Notes under the pieces: model-generated
What the model was told of the DNA's origin: nothing
Database searches by the model: none
Seen by the model: the letters and a program-made list of their open reading frames with translations, nothing else
Made by a program: the position numbers and the translations under genes
In this document: piece by piece, positions 1 to 9,574 of the stretch
Layout: each line of letters starts with the position of its first letter
Position numbering within the stretch: the stretch's first letter is position 1
NCBI RefSeq assembly: GCF_002367995.1
Contig: NZ_AP018207.1
Location: forward strand, 7,736,199-7,800,198
Direction: 5' to 3'
Source of the DNA: Calothrix brevissima NIES-22
Lineage (GTDB): Bacteria > Cyanobacteriota > Cyanobacteriia > Cyanobacteriales > Nostocaceae
Length of the DNA: 64,000 bases

Positions 1-997
1 AGGTAACCAAAGTGCGATAGGACGTTTGCGAGGAATCAATACTGTTTTCCCATCGAGTTTTCCAAAAGATTTCGTTACCGCTAAAAAATGCCAAATGCAC
101 GCCGACATTGCGAGCAGCTTCAACTTTGTCGCGTTGCTGTTTAGACCAGTACTCGTCGTGGCCTACTGAGAGGAAGACCTGATGATTACGGATCAGGTCA
201 CCAAAGCGATCGCTATCCATATCAGTAAAGTAGCTAACGTTATAACCGTTAGCCTCTAACCAGCGAACCATTGGGTATTCGGCATTAAAAAGCCAATCTT
301 GACCGTTGTCAACTCCACGCGTGTTGAATGGGCGGTTATAGCTGACCTTATATGCCCTACTTGCAGGCGATCCTTTATAAAGGCTGTTGCCACCGTAGTC
401 GTTGTAAGCCTGCCAGGTCGTATCAGATGTCTGGAACAATAGATCGGAATTGCTAGTATCGTCCCGAACAATGAAGACAATATGGCTAGCACCTCCAGTA
501 TTGAGACGCACCACCTTGGCAAAATAAATTCCCGAAGTAGCATTTGCTGGGATCGGCCATGATGCTGATACTGCCCAGTTACCGCAATCAATTAGCCCAG
601 TAGTCGCATCAGTTAAACAACTTGGTTGGCTCTGAGCCTGATTCACCGAAACGGAAGCTACTTTGCGGGCACCTTGCCCACCATAGTAGCCCATGCGGTA
701 GATATCCAGGCGGTATTGAGTAGCGTTAGTGTTGATTTTGAAGTTAACTGTTTGACCTCGGTTGTAACTGATATCAGTTGCAAAACCTTGGATACTCGCG
801 TCACCGATGCCGCTAATGTCCCATTCTGAGGCTGGATTGCCTGCCAGACAGTTTTCAGCAACAATTGGATTGGCTGGATTAGTGCAGGGATCTACCGCAA
901 GAACCTTCTGTGATGACTGCTGAAAGCCTAAGTTCAGGTATACTACGATGAAAAATGACAACGCTGTCAGCGCGATCGCGCGAATGAACTTTTTCAT
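1..997 (-). CDS. Secreted DUF4082/dimethylformamidase-like protein, 3' part missing
   Basis: An open frame runs from ATG at 997 down to the left edge (332 codons without a stop), so the gene is incomplete. A ribosome site (AAGGGG) lies 8 bases upstream of the start. The N-terminus is a signal peptide or anchor (MKKFIRAIALTALSFFIVVY), followed by a short Cys-containing linker. Motifs such as YRLDIYRMGYYGG, SGIYFAKV and GHDEYWS resemble the N,N-dimethylformamidase large-subunit-like domain of large secreted bacterial proteins, which in cyanobacteria are often joined to Ig-like and DUF4082 modules; those C-terminal modules would lie off the edge. It follows the 1525-residue gene in the same direction, about 310 bases downstream of it. 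The family call is from motif memory; enzymatic activity is unknown. Confidence 0.7.
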   Translation of the reverse strand, partial: MKKFIRAIALTALSFFIVVYLNLGFQQSSQKVLAVDPCTNPANPIVAENCLAGNPASEWDISGIGDASIQGFATDISYNRGQTVNFKINTNATQYRLDIYRMGYYGGQGARKVASVSVNQAQSQPSCLTDATTGLIDCGNWAVSASWPIPANATSGIYFAKVVRLNTGGASHIVFIVRDDTSNSDLLFQTSDTTWQAYNDYGGNSLYKGSPASRAYKVSYNRPFNTRGVDNGQDWLFNAEYPMVRWLEANGYNVSYFTDMDSDRFGDLIRNHQVFLSVGHDEYWSKQQRDKVEAARNVGVHLAFFSGNEIFWKTRWENSIDSSQTSYRTLVT

Positions 998-1235
998 TTA
1001 GCACCCCTTGCTGGCAAGAAGTAGCCACTAGATAACAGCAGAGCACAGCATATATTACTTTCAATCATAATTAGTGAATCAATTTAATTTTGCTGAATAA
1101 GTATATGTTGGTCAATGTAAACATGCTTGAAACTTTTACCAATGACCAATGACAAATGACAGACCTTGCCATTTGTCTTTAATTACGCCAACCTACTGAA
1201 TTTGCAATCTGCTGTCACAAATTTAGACAGGCATT

Positions 1236-1293
1236 GAAAAAGGAGAGCAAGGGTAGGTTTTTGTCATCAAAAAACCCCCTTGCTCTCCTTTTC
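1236..1293 (-). terminator. Intrinsic terminator after the WD40/DUF4082 gene
   Basis: A strong inverted repeat, AAAAGGAGAGCAAGGG facing CCCTTGCTCTCCTTTT, encloses a loop of about 23 bases. It begins 16 bases past the stop of the 1525-residue gene. Because it is symmetrical it could act in both directions. Confidence 0.7.
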
Positions 1294-1308
1294 TCTACTA
1301 TGTTCTAA

Positions 1309-4300
1309 CTACGGTGTTGCAGCAGGTATAAATTCAACATCTACCCAGTAGTTACTCGAGCGATATGTAGAGTTCGGGAAGCCGCTAGTTGAACCATAGC
1401 GATAGACTCCGTTACCACCACTCACTCCATTTTGCAAGGCATGTAGTTGTTGCTTATCCACACCAGCACTGGCAAAGAAATTTTCAGTTAGGGAGTAGCG
1501 ACCAATACTTGTAAAGTAAGAAGCCACGTAGACGGTGTTAGCAGTTATTGGTATTGGACTAGCAAAATCAAATTGCTGCCAACCAGTAGTACTCAGGCTG
1601 CTCTGGCTTGCAGTTCCCAGTAATTGCCCACTATTGTTCCAAAGATTGACAGTATAGTTTCCTGTGTTGCTGTTTCCTTTGTAGAAACGTATTCCCTTGA
1701 TAGAACCAGCGCTATCGGAGCTGAATTTAACACCCAACTCTACTGCCGCTGTATCATTTTCTGATAATACACTTGGGGTTGCCGTGTTATCCCAGATTGT
1801 CAAGCTATTACCGATGCTATTACTGCTACTTGTAGTAAATGACCAAGTGTAATCCTGACTTAGGGTATTACCTGACTGGTCTAACACTCCTGTACTGCCA
1901 CCTTTAATCGTTGCAGTATAGATTGTGTTAGCTGCCAAGGTAGAGCTTGGGGTGAGCGTTGCTGTGTTGCTAGTTGCATCATAAGTAATGTTACCAGTCA
2001 CCGCAATGTTACCTGGAGCGCTCAACAGGAAGGTACTGCTATTAATTGTTGCCGAGTTCATAGCCTTACTGAATGTGGCTGTGACAGTTGTGCCAGTACT
2101 GATACCTGTCGTATTATTACTGGGCGTTGTCGAAGTTACTGTCGGCGGCGTTTGCGCAGGAGTACTGGGGGTAAATATAACATCTACCCAGTAGTTGCTT
2201 GATTGATAATTGGAGTTAGGGAAGATAGAAGTCGCACCATAGCGATAAACACCATTACCTCCACTCGCGTTATTACTTAAAGCATGGAGTGGTGGATTAT
2301 CGACACCAGCACTAGCAAAGAAATTATTATTAATTGCGTATCTCCCAACATTAGTGTGGTATGAAGCTACGTAAGTAGTGTTAGCACTAATTAATACGGG
2401 ATTAGGAAAAGTGACCTGCTGCCAGCCAGAAGCACTCTCGTTAGTAAAGGTTGCCTGGGCTAACTGAGTACCAGTACTACTCCACAAAGTACCGACGTGA
2501 GTGCCTGTATTTTGTCCGCCTTTGTAAAATCTGATGCCAGTAATGTAGCCATCCAAATCAGAGCGGAACTTAACTCCTAGTTCTACAGCATTAGGATCGT
2601 TTGCTGAAGCAGTTGCTGGAGTTGAGGAATTGTTCCAAATTTGATATGACGTAGAGAGTTGTCCTGCTGTCGTGAAAGACCAAGTATAGTCTACTGCAAA
2701 GGCGCTACCAACTTGGTTTTTGATAGTTCCGCCTTTTAGGGTAGCAGTATAGGTTTTGTTGTTTCCTAAGTTACCAGTTGGTTGCAGCGTAGCAGTACGG
2801 GTTGCTGCATCATAGGAAACAGTAGCAGCAACCACAGTATTTGCCGCATCTCGCAAGCTAAAGCTACTGCTATTAATTGTTCCTGGGTCCATAGCTTGGT
2901 TGAATTTAGCTACCACACTAGACCCAATACTGATACCTGTAGCACCGTTGCCAGGGGATGTGGGAGATGGAGATATTGTAGGAGATATTGCCTCTAATTC
3001 TGGTGGAGTTGGGGCGCTGTAGCTTGCAACATAGGAACCAGTATCGCCAGCGAAGATACCATACTCAATACCTTTAATAGCTGCTGTCGTATAAGTAACC
3101 TGGCTCCCGTTAAGCGTAATGCTGCTGAGAATTTTATCACCTGCTCTGGTTGGTAGCATTGCTAGCAAGCCATTTGCGCCAGTAGCTTTGGTAATACTAA
3201 AGCTCAACTGAGCATTGTTACTATCCCATAACAGTGAATTAAAGGAAGAGTTATTTCGACCATCTAGCCAAGTCAAAAGTTGACGAGCGGTAATTACTGA
3301 TACACCACGCGCTTTAGCAGAAGCTACAACCGCATCAGAGACTGATTGAGAAGTTGCTCCCGAGTTATCAGTATGAGCGTTAACATTAAAAACACCGTAA
3401 TATCCCTCTGCTCCCAGTGCCCGATCTAATACCGTATTAATTGTAAAAGGGTATGACTGTCCGGACTCATCAGTCATTTGCGTTGCTGCTTTATAAACAT
3501 CGATGATAGTTCCATCAGTCTTAGCAAACCGCATCGGCATACCACTTCCTGTGAAGAATCCTGGGCGATCCGAAACCCAAATTGGTGGCCAATAGTAATA
3601 CGTAGTGTCGAGCCGTATCCCTTTACTCAGCTCTACTTCCGGTGTGCTAGACCAGTCACTCCACACAAGGCAATGGTGCCGTTGGGTAACAGGAGCGGGA
3701 AGACTCGGGAATTTGCTACTAAACTGACTCAACTGCTGTGTATAATTAGTCGCTAAAGAACTAGGCGTATAATTTGCACAGCCTGTATTCACATGCAACG
3801 CAATTTCAAAACCTTGAGAGTTGTAAGCAGCTACTTGGGAGTCAGTAATATTCGTGTTGGGATAGATATATGAAGTTCCCCGAATACATTCCCAATTGTC
3901 TACATTACAACTAGTAGCACTGTTTGCGAGAAATTGATTAAATCGAGTTGCAGTTCCACCATTTCCGTGATCGTCACCTGTCATCAGCACCGCGGCCTTT
4001 TTACCGTTGGGTAAATACCAAAAGCGTGGTAGTGGTTTTTTGGCAGCATTCATAGCAATAATCAGGTTTGCCAGCAGGCGTTGTTGCTCATCAGCTTGGG
4101 GAATTGCAACTTTGTTGAGGTCTACCCAGTCAGGCTGGGGATTGGTACTGGCAGCACCGTAAAATTGGTCATCAGAGCGAATGGGTGAGAATCCATCACG
4201 TTCTTGACCCGCCCAAGCAGTATTTCCTTGGCGCGTATAGACGATAGAACGTGCTAAGTCAAAGGTAAATGCCGCAGCTTGACCACTACCAACAGTACGC

Positions 4301-5886
4301 AATGTGACGGCAGGATTGGAAGTTTGTGTGGTTGCGTTACTGTACAGTGTAGCTAGACTGGTAGCATTATTTAGGGTGTAGCGATCGGCTTCACTGTGAA
4401 ATTGGATGGTTTGGTTGACAATACCATTACCGGGGAATTTTGTATTGTCTATGAGTAAATAGCCATTGGCGAGAGTAGATCCCGCATCTGTAAGTCCTAA
4501 CAAACTAGCAAGTTGCTTATCAGGACGCATTGCAATCAAATTTCCACCAGCATTCACCCAATCGCTGAACATTGTCACTTGAGCAGGGATCAGAGTAGTC
4601 GTCTGAGCCAGGATGACAACATCATAGTTGTTCAGCGTTCCAGATGAAATTGCGGAAATATCACTGACGTTGAAGTAGTTGAGTCCTTCATTGCGCAAAA
4701 TCTCACTGTAGTAGTTACCAAAGTTATTGTCACTACTCGTTACAAGCAGAATAGGCCCTCCAGGTGGATCTGGGATTGTTGCTATCAGAGTCTTGTCAGT
4801 AGAACTTACAGTGACTTTTGGCAGCAAGTTGTCAGATTTCAGGCTTTTTAAGCTTTTTCCTGGGACTGCTTTAGCTGGCACTTGAATACTTCGATTTTTC
4901 TTCGCCTTTGCTACATCCCAAACAGAAATTTCACCGTCATCTTCTCCTGTAATCAAGTTGTTATCATCTACTGGATTAAATACAACTGCGGTGGTTTTGG
5001 CAGCCTTATTTTTAGCAAGCCTTCCACGTGCTTTGCCAGTACCTATATCCCAGACAAACACTGTGTCTTCTTCACCGGCAGCAGCCAATAACTTGCTATT
5101 GGGGCTGAAAGCAACTGTCTTCATTCTTTTTGTAGGCCCTGGAAGAATCTGGCTTTGTATACCTGTAGTTGCATCCCACAATCGAACTGTGTTATCTTTG
5201 CTGGCACTTGCTAGGAGTTTTCCATTTGGACTAAAAGCGACAGACGTAACTCCAGCAGCATGTCCCAGCAAGGTCAAGTTCGCTTTACCAGACTCTACAT
5301 CCCAAATAATAATCCTGTCGTCTTCTGCTGCACTGGCTAAGATTTTGCTATCTGGGCTGAAAGCAACGTCGTTAACGAAGTTACGGTGACCCTGCAAGAT
5401 ACCGAAGAGTTTATTTCCACGCCACAAGGCGATTCTAGTATCTTCGCCTGCACTAGCTATAGTTGTACCATCGGGACTGTAAGCAACTGTCCGAGTAGGG
5501 CTTTCATGACCAGTCAAGTTCTCGGTTTGTTCTCCACTCTCCACGTCCCATATCCGCAGTACAGTATCCCGACCAACGCTAGCCAGTTTACCGCCTTTTG
5601 GATTGAAGGCTACTTTAGCAACAGGGAGACCTTCATGTCCTTTCAAAGTTCGTTTCTGTTGACCGGTTTGTGCATCGATCAGTATGATTTGGGAATCTTC
5701 TACCCCAGTTGCTACCGTTTTACCATCCGCACTGATGGCAAGGGAAGTTACAGCATTAGTAGGATTTTTGCTTATCTGTTTCCATCCTGGCGAGTCTTGA
5801 GGAAATGCTACTTTTAGCTGACTGATAACTAGGAGTAAACTACAGCAAAATGCCAAGATGTACTTTGAATAACGTCTGATAAACAT
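1309..5886 (-). CDS. Multidomain secreted WD40 / deacetylase-like / Ig / DUF4082 protein
   Basis: 1525 residues starting with a signal sequence (ILAFCCSLLLVISQ). Residues ~35-330 hold about seven WD40 repeats (motifs such as VAFSPDSKILAS and IWDVESG). Residues ~370-560 look like a glutamine-amidotransferase-like fold (ILLVTSSDNNFGNYYSEIL). Residues ~610-880 resemble polysaccharide deacetylases (FWYLPNGKKAAVLMTGDDHG, then QRHHCLVWSD). Two copies of an Ig-like Big_5 module plus a DUF4082 module fill ~960-1525; each DUF4082 ends with a NYWVDV motif. This suggests an extracellular carbohydrate- or surface-modifying protein; substrate unknown. WD40 repeats exported together with a hydrolase are unusual. 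It precedes the partial DUF4082-type gene and is followed by a terminator. Confidence 0.8.
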   Translation of the reverse strand: MFIRRYSKYILAFCCSLLLVISQLKVAFPQDSPGWKQISKNPTNAVTSLAISADGKTVATGVEDSQIILIDAQTGQQKRTLKGHEGLPVAKVAFNPKGGKLASVGRDTVLRIWDVESGEQTENLTGHESPTRTVAYSPDGTTIASAGEDTRIALWRGNKLFGILQGHRNFVNDVAFSPDSKILASAAEDDRIIIWDVESGKANLTLLGHAAGVTSVAFSPNGKLLASASKDNTVRLWDATTGIQSQILPGPTKRMKTVAFSPNSKLLAAAGEEDTVFVWDIGTGKARGRLAKNKAAKTTAVVFNPVDDNNLITGEDDGEISVWDVAKAKKNRSIQVPAKAVPGKSLKSLKSDNLLPKVTVSSTDKTLIATIPDPPGGPILLVTSSDNNFGNYYSEILRNEGLNYFNVSDISAISSGTLNNYDVVILAQTTTLIPAQVTMFSDWVNAGGNLIAMRPDKQLASLLGLTDAGSTLANGYLLIDNTKFPGNGIVNQTIQFHSEADRYTLNNATSLATLYSNATTQTSNPAVTLRTVGSGQAAAFTFDLARSIVYTRQGNTAWAGQERDGFSPIRSDDQFYGAASTNPQPDWVDLNKVAIPQADEQQRLLANLIIAMNAAKKPLPRFWYLPNGKKAAVLMTGDDHGNGGTATRFNQFLANSATSCNVDNWECIRGTSYIYPNTNITDSQVAAYNSQGFEIALHVNTGCANYTPSSLATNYTQQLSQFSSKFPSLPAPVTQRHHCLVWSDWSSTPEVELSKGIRLDTTYYYWPPIWVSDRPGFFTGSGMPMRFAKTDGTIIDVYKAATQMTDESGQSYPFTINTVLDRALGAEGYYGVFNVNAHTDNSGATSQSVSDAVVASAKARGVSVITARQLLTWLDGRNNSSFNSLLWDSNNAQLSFSITKATGANGLLAMLPTRAGDKILSSITLNGSQVTYTTAAIKGIEYGIFAGDTGSYVASYSAPTPPELEAISPTISPSPTSPGNGATGISIGSSVVAKFNQAMDPGTINSSSFSLRDAANTVVAATVSYDAATRTATLQPTGNLGNNKTYTATLKGGTIKNQVGSAFAVDYTWSFTTAGQLSTSYQIWNNSSTPATASANDPNAVELGVKFRSDLDGYITGIRFYKGGQNTGTHVGTLWSSTGTQLAQATFTNESASGWQQVTFPNPVLISANTTYVASYHTNVGRYAINNNFFASAGVDNPPLHALSNNASGGNGVYRYGATSIFPNSNYQSSNYWVDVIFTPSTPAQTPPTVTSTTPSNNTTGISTGTTVTATFSKAMNSATINSSTFLLSAPGNIAVTGNITYDATSNTATLTPSSTLAANTIYTATIKGGSTGVLDQSGNTLSQDYTWSFTTSSSNSIGNSLTIWDNTATPSVLSENDTAAVELGVKFSSDSAGSIKGIRFYKGNSNTGNYTVNLWNNSGQLLGTASQSSLSTTGWQQFDFASPIPITANTVYVASYFTSIGRYSLTENFFASAGVDKQQLHALQNGVSGGNGVYRYGSTSGFPNSTYRSSNYWVDVEFIPAATP

Positions 5887-6029
5887 AATTGATATGATTT
5901 TTGAGCATTGCTGAATGAAAAGGTAATTTATGTGATGTTGGCGCTAGGTAATAGTGGAGCTATAGTTGCACTCCTACTACCCTGAGTTATCAACAGTATC
6001 GTTGTAGAGAACCAGTGGTAAGCTAGCAC

Positions 6030-6150
6030 GGTTTTGGGGCCTCCCCCATGAGCCTAAAGCAAACACTCTGGGCTTGCTTTAGGCTCGGCCAAGCCATCAA
6101 GAAGAAGACACTTCTGCGTAGGGGTTCCCCGTTGAGCAATGTGTCCATCG
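6030..6150. repeat. Palindromic intergenic repeat
   Basis: Within the 430-base gap between the ABC operon and the WD40 gene. It has a 13-bp perfect stem (GAGCCTAAAGCAA at 6050-6062 and TTGCTTTAGGCTC at 6074-6086) and a second fold around the GGGGTTCCCC motif at 6121-6130. This resembles the small palindromic repeats dispersed in Nostocales genomes. A 64-residue open frame across it on the minus strand is an artefact of the repeat. Confidence 0.5.
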
Positions 6151-6231
6151 CCAAGAAAACTGAGAAATAAGTTGATGAATCATTTAGGACAGCTATATCA
6201 TTAACAACCGAGATCATATTATTAAAGATAA

Positions 6232-6261
6232 AAAAATAACAGTATTAATACTGTTATTTTT
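6232..6261 (-). terminator. Perfect palindromic terminator of the exporter operon
   Basis: AAAAATAACAGTATT is followed directly by its exact reverse complement, giving a 30-base perfect palindrome ending in TTTTT. It sits 55 bases after the stop of the ABC ATPase gene, where the three-gene minus-strand operon should end. Being symmetrical it may work in both directions. Confidence 0.65.
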
Positions 6262-6316
6262 CAATAAATATAATTTTTTGCGTGATTTTGGCTCTAATTT
6301 AGTACTAATGGACTGA

Positions 6317-7594
6317 TTAAATTGTTTTCCATATTGCATCTTCTAAGTAAGTACACTCATTAGCTTGCCATTGGTACTCTGCCCGCTCGAAATCGTGCAT
6401 ACTGACTTCAAACTCGCAAATATCTCTCAGATTTTCTAATAGCGTTTCGCTGCGACGCTCAGAAAACCATGTTGTTAAGGTATACGAACCCATGTAAAGC
6501 CGCAATTTTGGTATTTCACATCTAATAATGAATGTTCCTGACTCACGCCTAAAAGGAGCTTGGGGTTCGTAAAACCAGAAAATACAAATAGGTTGTTCTA
6601 GGGCATTGACTATCTGAAAAGAAAACCACAGACTTTCATGAGGTTGAGCCACTTGGATAGCAAACTCAAAGGTAATTGGTTTTCCCCAGCAGTGAATACC
6701 TTGTCCTTCTGAAGTATGTACTTTTGCCCAGGCTACATAGTTACCACTTTTGCTAGTGGGTGCTTGATAATACGCAGATCGTAACGCTTCATCTTGATTC
6801 CCCGCTAAGTATAATTGCACAGCTTTGCCAGTATTACCATCAAACTCAACTTTGCCTTTAGAAAGCAGGATACAACGCTTTGTTAGCTGGGCGATCGCTT
6901 GCATACTATGGCTAACAAATAAGATGGTGCGTCCTTCTTTGGTTGCTACATCCCCCATTTTTCCCAAGCACTTTTTTTGAAAAGCTGAATCGCCCACAGC
7001 AAGAACTTCATCAACAATTAAAATCTCTGGCTCTAAATGAGCTGCTACAGAAAAAGCAAGGCGCACATACATTCCAGAAGAATAGCGTTTTACTGGTGTG
7101 TCTAAAAACTTTTCCACCTCAGCAAAAGCCACTATTTCATCAAATTTCTTCCGAATTTCGACTTTACTCATACCTAGAACAGAACCGTTGAGGTAAATGT
7201 TTTCTCGACCTGTTAGTTCTGCGTGGAATCCTGTACCTACTTCTAATAAGCTGGCTACTCGCCCTTTAATGGCAATGCGTCCAGTCGTTGGTTCGGTAAT
7301 GCGGCTCAAAACTTTTAAGAGTGTCGATTTCCCTGCACCATTACGTCCAATAACACCAATGGCTTCACCTTGTTTAATTTCAAAAGAAACATCATTTAAT
7401 GCCCAGAATTCTTCTGTTTGAGAATCGAGCACTTTTTTAGCAGCAGGTTTGATAATTTTCTGAGTCAGAGATTTAGCTCCATCAGCAATTACATCACGCA
7501 GAGCTTTATAGCGATGGTAGACAGAATTTTCCTGCTGATGACTAAGAACATATTTTTTACCCAGATTATCTACATGAATTACAGTATTAGACAT
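6317..7594 (-). CDS. Polysaccharide ABC exporter, ATP-binding subunit (Wzt/TagH-like)
   Basis: 425 residues. The nucleotide-binding domain has Walker A GRNGAGKST (~83-91), signature YSSGMYVRLAFS (~166-177) and Walker B EILIVDEVLAVGD (~188-200), followed by the H-loop VSHSMQ. The shape matches O-antigen/teichoic-acid exporters, which energise transfer of lipid-linked polysaccharide across the inner membrane. The C-terminal ~150 residues form a Wzt-type beta-sandwich extension, which in some family members recognises the chain end. It lies 15 bases after the permease gene in one operon and is followed by a terminator. The substrate cannot be told from sequence. Cyanobacterial relatives, such as those for heterocyst envelope polysaccharide, make this family relevant to differentiation, but that is inference. 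Confidence 0.9.
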   Translation of the reverse strand: MSNTVIHVDNLGKKYVLSHQQENSVYHRYKALRDVIADGAKSLTQKIIKPAAKKVLDSQTEEFWALNDVSFEIKQGEAIGVIGRNGAGKSTLLKVLSRITEPTTGRIAIKGRVASLLEVGTGFHAELTGRENIYLNGSVLGMSKVEIRKKFDEIVAFAEVEKFLDTPVKRYSSGMYVRLAFSVAAHLEPEILIVDEVLAVGDSAFQKKCLGKMGDVATKEGRTILFVSHSMQAIAQLTKRCILLSKGKVEFDGNTGKAVQLYLAGNQDEALRSAYYQAPTSKSGNYVAWAKVHTSEGQGIHCWGKPITFEFAIQVAQPHESLWFSFQIVNALEQPICIFWFYEPQAPFRRESGTFIIRCEIPKLRLYMGSYTLTTWFSERRSETLLENLRDICEFEVSMHDFERAEYQWQANECTYLEDAIWKTI

Positions 7595-7609
7595 CTGCTT
7601 TACTCCTTC

Positions 7610-8452
7610 TTAAATTACGTCAGCAAATGTCCGTTCCATTTTGCGGAAATACCAGATACCGCTTACCAATAAACAGGTAACTAATCCCATAGATAATATA
7701 AATCCTGGCAAGTAAATTTTTGAATTTCCACCAATAATCGCCCAACGAAAACCATCAATTACTCCCACCATTGGGTTCAAAGAATAAAGCAACCGCCACT
7801 TTTCTGGTACAACGCTACTACTAAAGCCTACTGGTGATATATACAAGCCAAATTGCATGATAAAAGGCACAATATAGCGAAAATCTCGGTATTCTACATT
7901 TAATGCTGCTAACCATAGTCCTGCTCCCATTGAAGCAGCAAAGGCAATACCAATAAATAAGGGCAATGTCAGAATCCGCCAACTAGGCACAAAATTATAC
8001 CAGGCCATCAATCCTAGTAAAATTATGCCTGAAATCATAAAATCAACAAAGCTGACTGTTACTGCACTGATGGGTACAATAAGGCGTGGGAAGTAGACCT
8101 TAGATATGAGGTTGGCATTACTAATCAGACTGTTACTGCACTCACCCAAGGCATTGGAAAAAAATTGCCAAGGTAGCATGGCAGCAAACACCAAAATTGG
8201 ATAAGGCGCACCTTCTGAAGGTAATTTTGCTAAATTACCAAATACCACGGTGAATACCACCATCGTCAAAAATGGCCGAATCAGTGCCCAAGCCATACCA
8301 ATAAAGGTTTGCTTATAACGCACCAAAATGTCACGCCAAGCCAGAAAATATAATAGTTCGCGATAACGCCACAGATCTTTCCAATACTGTTGCTCTGTAC
8401 GTCCGGCTTCAATCACTAATTCTGGCTTAGAGTCTGTTACTTGGCTATTCAT
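7610..8452 (-). CDS. Polysaccharide ABC exporter, permease subunit (Wzm/TagG-like)
   Basis: 280 residues with six hydrophobic segments in the ABC-2 arrangement. The pre-membrane stretch WRYRELLYFLAWRDILVRYKQT is typical of ABC-2 polysaccharide exporters, and the late motif LYSLNPMVGVIDGFRWAI is the conserved signature of the family. It forms the inner-membrane channel for the ATPase encoded 15 bases downstream. The upstream Cys-rich gene ends 5 bases before it, so the three are almost certainly co-transcribed. Confidence 0.9.
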   Translation of the reverse strand: MNSQVTDSKPELVIEAGRTEQQYWKDLWRYRELLYFLAWRDILVRYKQTFIGMAWALIRPFLTMVVFTVVFGNLAKLPSEGAPYPILVFAAMLPWQFFSNALGECSNSLISNANLISKVYFPRLIVPISAVTVSFVDFMISGIILLGLMAWYNFVPSWRILTLPLFIGIAFAASMGAGLWLAALNVEYRDFRYIVPFIMQFGLYISPVGFSSSVVPEKWRLLYSLNPMVGVIDGFRWAIIGGNSKIYLPGFILSMGLVTCLLVSGIWYFRKMERTFADVI

Positions 8453-8457
8453 GACTG

Positions 8458-8979
8458 TTAATGCTGACCCACAATTTGAAAATCTTTGATGCTTTTATAG
8501 CCAAGTACCTTTGCTTGTCTGCGAGTAAACTCACTTACAGAAGGGTTTCCCTGAGGATTCATTACTCCTGTTACCTGCTGCCAAAGCTCTTGTGGCGCTA
8601 GTGAAAGTTCATAAGTGCGTTCACCGCATCTATGGACGTGATACCACTTTGTTTGCTGGCACCGATCGCACCAAAAAGCTTCTAACCATTCTCTTTCTAG
8701 TGGCACGGCACTTTGATTAGCTACCAACATCAATGCATTACGCCGACTTATACCTCGCTGCTGCAACTGTCCTGCTTGAGTGGCATACAGTTGATATTTC
8801 TGACTAACGCTATCAATGTAGCAGCCATGATAAGGACAATTGATAGCACGTCGTTTTGAACGATTCCGATTTCGATCACACCTTCTCTGCAATTTGCCCT
8901 CCCATATTAGTAAATAGACAACACAATTAAGAAGGTTATGTTTGGAGGGACTGAGATCTATAAGACCATCGAAGCCCAT
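8458..8979 (-). CDS. Small Cys/His-rich (zinc-ribbon-like) protein, function unknown
   Basis: 173 residues, first gene of the exporter operon. I do not recognise a named family. Two metal-site-like clusters are visible: CPYHGC in the N-terminal half and CDRCQQTKWYHVHRC near the middle. The first ~35 residues look unlike the rest, so the true start may lie further in, near KLQRRCDRN. Genes of this type sit beside glycosyltransferases and exporters in cyanobacteria as far as I recall. It is probably soluble (no membrane segments). A regulatory or nucleic-acid-binding role is only a guess. Confidence 0.55.
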   Translation of the reverse strand: MGFDGLIDLSPSKHNLLNCVVYLLIWEGKLQRRCDRNRNRSKRRAINCPYHGCYIDSVSQKYQLYATQAGQLQQRGISRRNALMLVANQSAVPLEREWLEAFWCDRCQQTKWYHVHRCGERTYELSLAPQELWQQVTGVMNPQGNPSVSEFTRRQAKVLGYKSIKDFQIVGQH

Positions 8980-9574
8980 CTCCTAAATTAAAAATAAATA
9001 TTTAATTGCTCTACGCTCAAAGAATTGGCTAATTAATTTATAAAATTAATTTTATATAAATTTATTATGAAGCCATTTTTTTGTTTGTGAAGCAAAAGAG
9101 TATTACAGCAATTTAGCATAAGTAATGATTACAACATCCATCAGTATAACATATATTCCTCAAATTAATGCATTATTTTTGAAGCAATTAAGGCAGATTT
9201 ATGCCGCTAAAAAACCAGTCCTAAAAAGCTAATTTAGAACTTAATTATAATTTAATTAGCGTCGAAAAAATCTTGCCACAGAGACTTCTGACTACCTATA
9301 GCAAATGCTGTTCGACGAAACTTAGAACTTAGACTTTAAGAAACGCAAAAGTTTATAAATTATATTTTTGCGTTTCTTAATTTGGGTTAATCTCCTATTA
9401 ACCAAAGTAGTATGGTGCAAAATTTTTATTTAAATTTTTATGCCATAGGCAAAGCTCTCCAATTCTCAATTTTGACTAGATATGAAGTGAGTACGACAGT
9501 AGGAAGCTTTGATATTCAGCTAGTAAGAAGCGACAAGCTGATTGAATTACGTAATTGTGAAAAAGTACAAACTT
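8980..9574. other. AT-rich gap with one terminator, no gene
   Basis: About 600 bases with no convincing coding frame. The plus-strand frame at 9412-9642 overlaps the glycosyltransferase 3' end and has no family features. The only clear structure is the hairpin at 9338-9379. Promoter(s) for the minus-strand exporter operon should lie near 8980-9200, but I see no distinctive motif. Confidence 0.5.
9338..9379 (-). terminator. Terminator downstream of the glycosyltransferase gene
   Basis: The inverted repeat AAGAAACGCAAAA ... TTTTTGCGTTTCTT has a loop of ~14 bases, about 195 bases past the glycosyltransferase stop. It separates this gene from the exporter operon. Confidence 0.6.

Noticed and set aside
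6023-6217. 64-codon minus-strand frame between the exporter and the WD40 gene
   Set aside because: Lies in a palindromic intergenic repeat and has no support as a protein.
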